A DNA stretch of 64,000 nt, from NCBI GenBank assembly GCA_012862575.1, contig BLSF01000072.1, forward strand, positions 1-64,000, in the 5' to 3' direction. The notes beneath the pieces are model-generated. The model made no database searches. It had not been told where the DNA came from and saw only the letters and a list, made by a program, of their open reading frames with translations. Made by a program: the position numbers and the translations under genes. Shown piece by piece: positions 32,201-39,645 of this stretch. Source of the stretch: Parietichytrium sp. I65-24A (taxonomy: Eukaryota; Sar; Bigyra; Thraustochytrida; Thraustochytriidae). How positions within the stretch are numbered: the first letter of the stretch is position 1; every line of letters begins with the position of its first letter.

Positions 32201-33231
32201 TGCTTGGGCACCTCGAAACCCAAATATCCCACATCAATGCATTGCACCGCGCAGCCAAGGAGGCAAGCTTTCGTTCTGCTGAACTCTTCTTTTCGCTGTA
32301 CTTCCAGAGAAATCCTCAACTCGTTAAAGCAGTGATTGCGCGCATTACAGAGGACGCAATTCAGTGCTATATTCCTCGTTTTCAATCAAAGCTAGACATT
32401 CGCACAGATCAAGGGGCGATGGATATCTGTGTTATTGATGTTGCCACGGAGAGCTTCCTTTGCATTGAAGATCATCAGACGACTTTGCGGCGTACTCTTC
32501 CAGCGCCAGGCAAGATTGTCGATTCCGGCAGGGTCACAGAGTACGTGGTCATTCACGCATCGTCAGACCGGATCCCTGTGAAAAGCCTTCGTGTCCTCGA
32601 GAGCATACATGTTTATGTGCAGTGCACTGACAGCTGGGAGCATCACATCCCGCGGCCAAAGCTATTTTGGGTTTATGACCAAGATGCTGCCATGGCGGCG
32701 TTAAAGGATCAAGTGCAAGAATTCAATGGCTCAAATCCTGTGAAAGCGTTTGCGAGAGCAATTGAGCCACAAAACAAGAAGACGGCCCAGGTGCGCGACG
32801 ACGCGAAATTAACGGGGCGTGGCATTGAGGCTGGTGCAGATACTCACAACAATCTTTACTCGTTACTCTTCAGGGATTCTACACCTCAGGGCGAGCAGGA
32901 AACGAAGTGGAAGAGCAATAGTGTTCCAGCTCGTTCAGACATGAAACCTCTGCCCAAACCAAAGGTTCGCCGAGTTGGTGCAGGAAGGTTCATGTTTGGT
33001 GAATACGAGAGAACAATGAAGGACTCAAAACAGTCGTCTGAAGATGCTGGATACGCTGGCGAAGAAGAGTGGAGTCACAGTGCGAACTCTTTCTCTGCTA
33101 TCGAGCACGACCGGAGACAGGTTGAAAAGTACGTGAACAAAGTCTCTCGAGATGCGACTCGGAGAATGGAGCGGTTAATTACGGCGAAGCGGGAAACGAA
33201 GATAAAGAACAAACTGAAGAGCCAGCGTTGA
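29260..33231 (+). CDS. DIS3L: DIS3/RRP44-type exosome exoribonuclease, DIS3L-like, with a long insertion in the RNB domain
   Basis: A 1323-residue intronless protein of the RNase II/RNB family. The N-terminal 60 residues contain VEERYVRNHIQCPIHS, the DIS3 CR3-like start. A PIN-like domain follows (about 85-215), but its first acidic residue is lost (IIPTASSLD where active enzymes have IPDTN), so endonuclease activity is unlikely, as in DIS3L. Cold-shock-like domains precede the RNB domain, whose four catalytic aspartates are intact: Asp473, Asp479, Asp481 and Asp482 in SVDPPGCQDIDDA. After SPIRRYADVIVHRQLL (residues about 799-814) an acidic insertion of roughly 160 residues precedes the helix HINALHRAAKEASFRSAELFF that normally follows closely. 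The protein is expected to degrade RNA 3'-5' with the exosome. The basic C-terminus extends beyond usual family length. Confidence 0.88.
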   Translation: MTGGTLALSKGELWKSVSTGSVPQLSPAEAVPVHRYVGNKLGASSSKAKVASLRVEERYVRNHIQCPIHSRGQKNSDFRALIIPTASSLDVYLRVLEKLMAKENNMELLLLGSVLNRLDREGKSQTLERCKALYSGNSPHRRENISYFANQFFKIPENGKVADTVIDALLWLRLHLESLSVKVSLVVLTENAEFSELAKSKQFRVYGMIDLLHAVQDPNPQLIEEARSLEDSMLKRQELAAKSSREASLWGHEAYWSQVRIDEALRDGSAVFGTLHALGRSKAGSFSVRRAGNLPDIKIPPLSANRAMHGDKVVVSESRVVGVLKRNWRTVVASLSSDDNERIERDIENGAERQVALVCVPMDRRIPKIRISTRQPSLLHMQRFIVVIDDWPIDSKYPLGHYVKTIGPIGDVASESLTIIVESGLENHLSEFSPKALSCLPPEGSLWKLENQAHNGRRDFRPSGEDLLVFSVDPPGCQDIDDAMSYRVIDAEQNIVEIGVHIADVTHFVQENSALDLEAAKRTTSVYLQDRRLDMLPRLLCEDLCSLRPAVDRFAVSVIWTIRLSKNGSNDYHVEDVWFGRSIIRNAHALSYMQAQNLLDGKEPGSESAMGYSHAHTGKIVAQSLKEPLRDALAGLQSFANLRVSARAENGAIEFESGEFKFVLDATHKPNEVQSKSVLAVHGTVAELMILANEQVARVIAQKCPQNAVLRRHGSPQTEKLAKVHELAQQAGVELDTRSNQSLASSLVMARARMDPALFAVLNDALIRAMSEAEYVCAGQVSDFSHFGLGLDFYTHFTSPIRRYADVIVHRQLLTAQPEHIAGSVEKLSDSGATSSPHMDPFANGPGEWAKAAQTSEKDDSLLFGSVLGEMNEKQSVDDIFASENQEDFFSSNVQDANLFGSGAADDSFFEDCSTQKDDLFKPSKHVEGELFGTTNESLVFPNSEHDGFAMARDSPLEERPSDARSGHSPPSSQTNELTPLLGHLETQISHINALHRAAKEASFRSAELFFSLYFQRNPQLVKAVIARITEDAIQCYIPRFQSKLDIRTDQGAMDICVIDVATESFLCIEDHQTTLRRTLPAPGKIVDSGRVTEYVVIHASSDRIPVKSLRVLESIHVYVQCTDSWEHHIPRPKLFWVYDQDAAMAALKDQVQEFNGSNPVKAFARAIEPQNKKTAQVRDDAKLTGRGIEAGADTHNNLYSLLFRDSTPQGEQETKWKSNSVPARSDMKPLPKPKVRRVGAGRFMFGEYERTMKDSKQSSEDAGYAGEEEWSHSANSFSAIEHDRRQVEKYVNKVSRDATRRMERLITAKRETKIKNKLKSQR

Positions 33232-33276
33232 AAGAACTAGATAACCAGTGCCGATATGATGTATTAGAGAAAGCAA

Positions 33277-34800
33277 TTATTCGAGAATTTCTTTGAGCAG
33301 CTTTTGTGTGGCTGGAGTGGCTGGGTCGATAAAATCGCGCAGGATTTGGGGGGTATCTGGATAGGAAGGCGGATTTCCGGCCGCTTTTGTTGGCCTGCCG
33401 GTTGTGTCTGGGGTAGAGCAAACAAATTCTCTTGTTTTCTCCATAGTGCCATTTGTCTGTACTGATGAGCCACCTTCGGGGAGAGAGTGCTCACCCCTTT
33501 CGCCGGATGACGCAGTCCGTAGAACATTCCCAAGCAATGCAACTTGCAGCAGAATGTCTTGATCTGCTATAATCTGCTTGGCTTGCTCGAGCTGATCGAG
33601 AAGCTCTTCAGCCGTGGATCCTGCAAAATCGGACTGGGTGCTCAGCCGATGGGCGTGCGTCTCCATGAATTTGCAAACTTCGGATTTAAGTGTGTGAATT
33701 TTGCCCATGAGCAAGTCTGTTGGCATGTTGAACGAAAGCGCAGGCAAGCGGAGCGCGTCTATGGTACTCTCCTCAACCGACTCGCTTGAGACTGATTCAT
33801 CCGCTGTTGTGCGCCCTGCCCAATTTGCTAGTTTACCCAACATAACGGATTGCATACTGGCGAGTGCATCTCGTAGCTTTTCATTCTCTGCAAGAAGGAT
33901 CGATACCTTCCGCGCATGGCCTTCCTCCACGGCACGATCAAGCTCAGAGCGAGGATCTGCAGTGTCGTGCAAAGAACTCTCCTCAGGTGAAAATGCCGGA
34001 CCCTTGGGTGGCGGAGGAGCGCTCATTTCCATGCTTCTTTTAATAGTCTTGTCTTTTTGGCTCTGTAGGGCCTGCATACGTTTCTGCAGTCGATCGTATT
34101 CGCTCTCTTTCCGATTCAGAGCCGCCTGCCAAGCCTTCTGCTGTCCCTCAAACTTTGCAATCGTGACTTGCAATTCTTTGATCCAGGACTCTGCTCTTTG
34201 TTTCTCTTTCTTGCTTTGACTCAGCATAACAGCGATCTTGTTCTCCTGTGCCGCATTGTCCTGCTTCAGACACTGTACTTGCAACTTTAATGATGACTTG
34301 TCATTCTGCAAGCGCTTCAGCTCTACTGTCGCCTTGTGTGCCTCCGATTCGTACGACTTTAAACTGCTGGCAGACAAAGAAAGTTCTCGTAGGACAGCTT
34401 GGACGACTTGAATGCTTGAAGAAACGCTGTCTGGGTGAAGGGAAGGGAATCCGAGCTGATCTAGTCTGACATTCAGGCTGCCAAGGGTTTCTGCCCCATC
34501 GTGGGCATCGTGGCTCGGTTCATCAAAAGTCGGATCTCCACTGTTGTCTCCATCTGCTGCGAGCAAGTCAAGGAAAGAATCATCGTCCTGGCCTCTCTCT
34601 TGGTTGCCTTCGCCGCCTATGACGCCCTGCTGCGCCACTGCTCCTTCAGCTTGGCGTTGTGAGGGCGGTGGGCGTTTTTGCCACGGTTTCTCGGTAACTT
34701 GAGTCGATCCGGATTTGAAAGATGAGGTGAAATCTAGCATCACTGCACCACTGTGCTCTTCCGTCTGCCGGTCTTCAGCCATGACGGAGGTCCTCGTCAT
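33277..34800 (-). CDS. ADIP/SSX2IP (Msd1)-like coiled-coil protein
   Basis: A 507-residue protein from ATG 34800; an alternative ATG is at 34782, and the longer frame uses TTG. After a low-complexity acidic N-terminus, LNVRLDQLGFPSLHPD matches the start of the afadin- and alpha-actinin-binding protein domain. A coiled coil of about 150 residues follows, including NRKESEYDRLQKRMQALQSQKDK, which parallels the KxREYNKLKERL block of SSX2IP. A second helical unit, LLAENEKLRDALASMQ, also fits. In animals and fission yeast this family anchors microtubule minus ends at centrosomes, spindle poles and ciliary satellites. The identification rests on the pattern of the coiled-coil block and is moderate. 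It converges with the DIS3-like gene, with only 45 bases between stops. Confidence 0.6.
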   Translation of the reverse strand: MTRTSVMAEDRQTEEHSGAVMLDFTSSFKSGSTQVTEKPWQKRPPPSQRQAEGAVAQQGVIGGEGNQERGQDDDSFLDLLAADGDNSGDPTFDEPSHDAHDGAETLGSLNVRLDQLGFPSLHPDSVSSSIQVVQAVLRELSLSASSLKSYESEAHKATVELKRLQNDKSSLKLQVQCLKQDNAAQENKIAVMLSQSKKEKQRAESWIKELQVTIAKFEGQQKAWQAALNRKESEYDRLQKRMQALQSQKDKTIKRSMEMSAPPPPKGPAFSPEESSLHDTADPRSELDRAVEEGHARKVSILLAENEKLRDALASMQSVMLGKLANWAGRTTADESVSSESVEESTIDALRLPALSFNMPTDLLMGKIHTLKSEVCKFMETHAHRLSTQSDFAGSTAEELLDQLEQAKQIIADQDILLQVALLGNVLRTASSGERGEHSLPEGGSSVQTNGTMEKTREFVCSTPDTTGRPTKAAGNPPSYPDTPQILRDFIDPATPATQKLLKEILE

Positions 34801-35258
34801 GCACCGTGAGAGAGACGTTTCCAATCAACAACTTAGCACCTCAGGCGCAAAAGCAGGCGAGTGCGTGGAGGGATCGAGTGAACTGAGTGCACGGCGGCGA
34901 GCATGTCCCGTGAATCGTTCCAAGTCGGCTCTCTCTCGGGCAGAGCGAGCAGTCCAACCGACTATGTGAGTCGGCAGCGGCCCCGCAAGTCTCTGAAGAC
35001 TCGCCAAGACTCGTCAATACTCTCGCGAACGATATTGAACGAGATCGAACGAACGAGCACACTCAAGGGTTGACCGCAGCACGGCGCACTGAGAGCACTG
35101 AGAGCACTGAGAGCACTGAGAGCNGTCGGAAATTATTCAGTAAATAAAAATTCAGAATTCAGAATTCACATTCAAGTCAGTGTCAGAGTCGGTCAGAGTG
35201 CGAAGAATCAGGCTCAGAACTGCCAGAGATGTTAGAGGGTGGGAATAGAAACAAGGGA

Positions 35259-35308
35259 CACCCCACCTTCCGATAGGGTTTCTTTACGCTGCACTTCGTG
35301 GCTTCACT
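35259..35308. repeat. Dispersed 50-base repeat, copy 1
   Basis: Matches 57475-57524 at 48 of 50 positions (differences at the 24th and 28th bases). The core contains TTCCGATAGGGTTT and ends TTCGTGGCTTCACT. A partial relative (CACCTTCCGAT ... AGGTTTG) lies near 41286-41310. Its strand and origin are unknown. Confidence 0.8.
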
Positions 35309-35680
35309 TATGAACAAGGGAAGGAAATTGAAGGAAAGGAACACGCAGCAGTTCGTCCTTCTAAGTCTAGCCACTACAAAAATCGTCAAAGTGCTATTGG
35401 GGTACCATTATTGACAATCACTAGAGTTCTTCTGTTCGATTTTACAGTATTCTATACCTATCTATTATGAACTCCTATTCTCGAAACATTCTTGCCCATG
35501 CGGTGTGCGCTCTAGTAGCTAAACTGGTAGTGAATACCTATGACTTGTTCTGGCGACTTGAAAATTGAGTGTGTACCAGCATTGTTCCTGGTACCGTACT
35601 AGTACTTCTTCTGGTAGGGAGATGTGATACACTATTGTTTGCAGTATGCGTACTAGTACCGACTTTGATTTTCGCCAGCG

Positions 35681-35755
35681 GCAAGAGTGGCAAGAGAGGC
35701 AAGAGAGGCAAGAGTGGCAAGAATGGCAAGAGAGAGACGAGAGACAAGAGAGGCA
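35681..35755. repeat. GGCAAGAGNG decamer minisatellite
   Basis: Seven to eight imperfect head-to-tail copies of GGCAAGAGAG/GGCAAGAGTG decaying to GACAAGAGAG at the right. It lies in the divergent ADIP-like/PP2C gap, and open frames across it are a by-product of the period. Confidence 0.8.
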
Positions 35756-36078
35756 GCTCGCGATTGCAAGATGGTATGAATGGTATGAGGTGGAGCTGTG
35801 GAGACAGATGCAGACTGCAGACTGCTGGCGATGGCTTTGGCAAGTTTCCGCACACTCAACTAACTAACTCTCTGACTCTCCTACGATGGCCTTCTTAGTC
35901 GTTATCAAGTAACTTTGCGACTAATTGAAATTAGACACCCTGGAGCATGTGTGTGATTGTTTATGATAATTATTATTAGCATGGGTAGGAGCATGTCCCA
36001 ATGAGCCCTCACTCACATCGCTGGACAGCCTCTTGCTAGAGGCGACTGGAAACACTGGAACTCAGGAGATGTGGCGCG

Positions 36079-36198
36079 CGAGAGAGAGAGAGAGAGAGGT
36101 TAGATGCGCTGAGACTGGACCGCTGGACCACTGGCACCGACGCAAGTCAACGGACAGGACTCTCAGTTAGGTCCCTTGCCGCTCCAGCTGCGCAGGCN

Positions 36199-36237
<39 letters not shown>

Positions 36238-36334
36238 TAGATGCGCTGAGACTGGACCGCTGGACCACTGGCACCGACGCAAGTCAACGGACAGGACTCT
36301 CAGTTAGGTCCCTTGCCGCTCCAGCTGCGCAGGC
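36079..36334. repeat. Direct duplication of about 120 bases with an N at the junction
   Basis: The block 36079-36197, starting with a (GA)n run and ending CTGCGCAGGC, recurs at 36199-36334 with no visible change except a longer GA run. A single N at 36198 marks the junction exactly. This is what end-joined overlapping contigs look like. Confidence 0.85.
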
Positions 36335-36595
36335 GCGTCTGCTCTGCTCTGCTCTCTTCGCTCTTCGCTCTTCACGGTGCTCGCTGGCTCTGTTTGCGTC
36401 ACTCGCCCGACTTGGTGACTCGGAGGTGTGCACCGGTGGCAAGCTGGGAGGAGCGAGAGGAAAGGGAAAGGGGGAAGGAGAAGAGAAGCAGCAAGCGCGA
36501 GAGCGGCGCCGCAACTGCCCTGGAATCGAAGCGAGGCTCGGCTCGCCAAGGCCCGTGCGCGTCGAATCGCAAGTGAGCGAGTGCGGTCGCCAAAG

Positions 36596-37549
36596 ATGGG
36601 GCAGTGCTGCTTGTTAAAACCAGTGGAAGTGCCCCCGGCGTTGTCCGGGGAAGGGGCTGTCGGTGAATCAGCAGTGAAATTTGCTTCCAACGAAACGCAG
36701 GGCAGGCGACCGTACATGGAGGACACTGTGCAGGTTCGGTTTGGGGAAAAAGGGACCGTGCTTGGAGAGTGCTGCTTTGCCGGCGTGTTTGATGGTCATG
36801 GAGGGAGCCATGTAGCCGAGTACTGCCGAGATTTCATGTTTACCTACTTGGAAACGTCATTGAAGCAAACAGAATATTCCCACATCAGAGAAGTGGAAAA
36901 TGAGCTAATGGAGTCAACTATTGTGGACGTGTTTTTGGATTTGGATGATAAGATTGGTATGCTACCTCCTGTCATGGTTAGGAACCCGCCTACCTTACCT
37001 TGCCTCCCTCCGGGGGAAGAGTACCTGCGCGACATCGAATTCATGGGGTCAACTGCGACGGTCTGCTTGATAAGTCCGCAAAGCATCACTTTTGCGAATT
37101 GCGGGGACTCTAGGAGTTTGCTGATTCGTAACAATGAAGTGGCCTTCGCGACCACAGACCATACCCCGAACGATGTTGCCGAGACAAACCGAATCGTTAA
37201 CGCGGGAGGTTTCGTAGAAAACAATCGAGTGGACGGGGTTCTGGGGGTGGCGCGGGCGTTGGGCGACCATCGCTTCAAAATCAACGAGGATCTGCCCTCA
37301 GAGCAGCAAAGAGTGAGTGCGGCACCAGAAGTGACAACACTAGCAAGAGCCAAGGGCGACCAATTCCTGGTTCTCGCCTCGGACGGTTTGTGGGGGGTCA
37401 TGTCAAATGATGATGTTAAGACCTTCGTTTTGGACAGTATTGTCACTCGAGGCGAGAGTTTAGGTCAGTGCTGCGAATTGCTGGTTACGCATGCTTGTAA
37501 CAAGCTTTACAGTGGCGACAATGTCTCAGTCGTGATTGTCCAGCTGTAA
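36596..37549 (+). CDS. PP2C-family protein phosphatase with an N-terminal lipidation signal
   Basis: A 317-residue intronless Mn/Mg-dependent Ser/Thr phosphatase. Metal-binding residues are in place: MED at 41-43, DGHGG at 66-70, Asp263 in ASDGLWG, Asp308 in SGDNVSV. GDSR and VARALGDHRFK are also as expected. The ATG at 36596 gives MGQCC: Gly2 is a candidate N-myristoylation site and Cys4/Cys5 candidate palmitoylation sites, which would place the enzyme on a membrane. The usual DGLWDV reads DGLWGV. The upstream frame extension begins at GTG and would bury the MGQCC signal, which supports this start. The target is unknown. Confidence 0.9.
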   Translation: MGQCCLLKPVEVPPALSGEGAVGESAVKFASNETQGRRPYMEDTVQVRFGEKGTVLGECCFAGVFDGHGGSHVAEYCRDFMFTYLETSLKQTEYSHIREVENELMESTIVDVFLDLDDKIGMLPPVMVRNPPTLPCLPPGEEYLRDIEFMGSTATVCLISPQSITFANCGDSRSLLIRNNEVAFATTDHTPNDVAETNRIVNAGGFVENNRVDGVLGVARALGDHRFKINEDLPSEQQRVSAAPEVTTLARAKGDQFLVLASDGLWGVMSNDDVKTFVLDSIVTRGESLGQCCELLVTHACNKLYSGDNVSVVIVQL

Positions 37550-38633
37550 TGTGTCCGTGCATGCCTTCTGTCCAAGTCTGTGTCGCCTCACAAGTATAGT
37601 GTCTGTTTTTTGTCCTTGTGTGTTTCCCTTTAATTTCTGCCACCTGTGTCAACGTGCGATAGAGAGATGACGGCCTACGTGGCAAGCAGCCTGAATCGCC
37701 TTCGAGCTCACGCACATAAAGAATGTGTCCTTGATAACAAGAAGTAGCTTCTATTGTGTCTTTTGCATCTCTTTCTCTCCTCCCACTGTAGTCCTCAGAA
37801 CGGAGTGCCGATTTGAATAACACATGAACTCGAATATGAATTTTCGACTGCTCCTGGGCCTGACTCCTGCGGCGCTCTTTCACAGAACCAGAACATGGAG
37901 AAAAAACATTTTCATCCATCACGTCCATCGCTCCTCTGGTTGCTTCACCATTCTCAGCTTGAGGGAAATGACTGCCCCCATCCTGTGCTCCCGCGGAGCC
38001 GCAGACAAAAGTCAGCAGCAGCTTCCTCGCTATCTTTTGTGCTTGCTAGCTAGGTAGTAGAGCGAGTCGCAAGCAATTTTGACAACGGCATCCTCGCTCA
38101 CTGGTAGACGTCTCTGTTGGACAGGGAGCTCAAAAATTGCAGATTGGAGAGCCGAATTTGTGCCGAAAGTTCCGAAGGTTCCGAAGGTTCCGAAGGAGAG
38201 GCTGCCACTGAAAAGAAATGGTTTGCCATTGCGAGATCACTGTCAATAACTTCGTTCATGATGACGTTCCTCTTTACCTCATCCCTTTCGAGTTCAATCC
38301 CTACAAGTTTCGACCCGTAGTCGAACGGCAGACACAGAGCCCTTTTCTTGTGGACTTCGCTTTTTTAAATTCACTACATGAGTCGAAGCTGGGATTCTCA
38401 TTGCTTGTGCGTCTGTCTGCACAGTCTCCCGCAGATGTCTGCACTGTCACCAAATCGGCGGTTGGTTGTCAAAAACAAGTCCGTGCTCTTGCGCCAGAAC
38501 AGAAGACAATGCTCGACAGTGCGAGTGACGGAGGCTTCGCAATCTCAACGCAAACGTTGGTGATAAAGAAAAAAAACAAGAAAACAAGCGTGAAACAAAA
38601 AGTGACGAGTAGAAAGATAGTTGAGGTATTTAT
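37550..38633. other. Convergent gap between PP2C and RPS3A
   Basis: A 1.08-kb gap. A plus-strand ATG frame of 139 codons (38218-38637) overlaps the RPS3A stop by four bases. It starts MVCHCEITVNNFVHDDV, is unrecognised and ends in a Lys-rich tail, so it is a weak candidate gene. About three to four copies of GGTTCCGAA lie at 38163-38197. No GTAC palindrome is present. Confidence 0.35.
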
Positions 38634-39645
38634 TTAGAGCCTTCCGCCGGATCCAGCAAGAGCCTCCTTCTTCTCCTCAGCACGGTCAACCTTGGTACCA
38701 GCATCGGTGGCGCCCTTGTGGAGCTCCATGAGCTTGACAAGGTCAAACTTTGGCTTCTTGAGAACCTTAACCTTCTTGATGTAAACATTCTGCAGAGGGA
38801 AGATGCTCTCGCATGCCTTCTCGATCTCCTTGCCAATAGTCTCTGGGAGAAGCTTTGCGACGAGGTCCTTGAGGTCGGACTTGGTCACCTCCTCGGTCAT
38901 AATGTCAACCATCTTCTTTCTAATCATGCGAACCTGGCCAGTCTGTGCGTAGTATGTCTTCTTGATCTGGTTGCGTCTCTTGGCAGTGAAGCCAATGCAG
39001 AAGAGGCGAACGACATATCCGTCGGTGGTCTTGGCATCGACGCGCGCCTCGATGAGACTCTGCCACTTCTTGATGAGGGAGCAGAGCTTATCCCTGGTCA
39101 TGTCCATACCGCAAAAGTTGGTAAGGACCTTGTCTCCCTGGATCTCATCGGCAGAGAGCTTGATCTTTCTGTAAGACAAGTCCTGGTTGTCGTTCAAGTC
39201 CGCGAGGGAAACCTCGAAGACACGGCCGCGGAGAGTCTCACTGGCGATCTTGGTTCCCTGAGTCTTGGTGCACAACGTGAGGCCAGCATTCTTCTTGCTG
39301 AACATACCAGGGGCAAGGACGGTGTACCAATCCTTCTTGGTGAAGGGGTCTACGGCCTTCTTTTTCCTGCCCTTCTTGCCCAACTTCCTGTTCTTACCGA
39401 CAGCCTGTAAACATGAAACAAAGCACCTCTCGTCAGCGCGCCGCACCCTCAAACAAGCAACGAAACACACACAAGCCAGCACCACCGCCCGTCCCGACAC
39501 TGACCGAGATGCCACCTCGCCGATCTGTCTCTCCCTCGATCCCTTGCCTCCTCTCCTCAACTCGCCACCCTTCGCTGTCGCTGTCGCTGTCGCTGCCGCT
39601 TCACATCTCTCTCTCTCTCTCTCCCTCGCGCCATCAACTCACCAT
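38634..39645 (-). CDS. RPS3A: Cytosolic ribosomal protein S3A (eS1), intron immediately after the start codon
   Basis: Exon 1 contributes only the ATG (39643-39645). A 238-base intron (39405-39642, ATG|GTGAGT ... TTTACAG|GCT) separates it from exon 2 (38634-39404). The product is 257 residues, starting [20 protein letters not shown], the canonical eS1 N-terminus, and continuing through [24 protein letters not shown] and [13 protein letters not shown]. It is a 40S platform protein near the mRNA exit. The intron holds a (GA)n run, a CTGTCG hexamer run and a CTGAC branch-like site about 35 bases from its end. A C/T-rich leader (39690-39870) resembles other ribosomal-protein promoters. Confidence 0.97.

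Larger units (their letters stand above)
34801..36595. promoter_or_regulatory. Divergent promoter interval between the ADIP-like gene and PP2C, with repeats and two N positions
   Basis: A 1.8-kb gap. It holds four copies of the 9-mer ACTGAGAGC at 35088-35123, an N at 35124, AGAATTC heptads at about 35150-35168, a 50-base dispersed repeat (35259-35308), GTACC/AGTACT-rich sequence at 35588-35660, a decamer minisatellite (35681-35755) and a duplicated 119-136-base block joined by an N at 36198. Confidence 0.6.

Noticed and set aside
35569-35898. Gly/Lys/Arg repeat frame resembling a basic nuclear protein
   Set aside because: The apparent repeat protein is a translation of the decamer minisatellite, in a promoter gap.
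38718-39410. Leu-rich plus-strand frame of 230 codons
   Set aside because: It is the exact antisense of RPS3A and owes its length to the biased codons of that gene.
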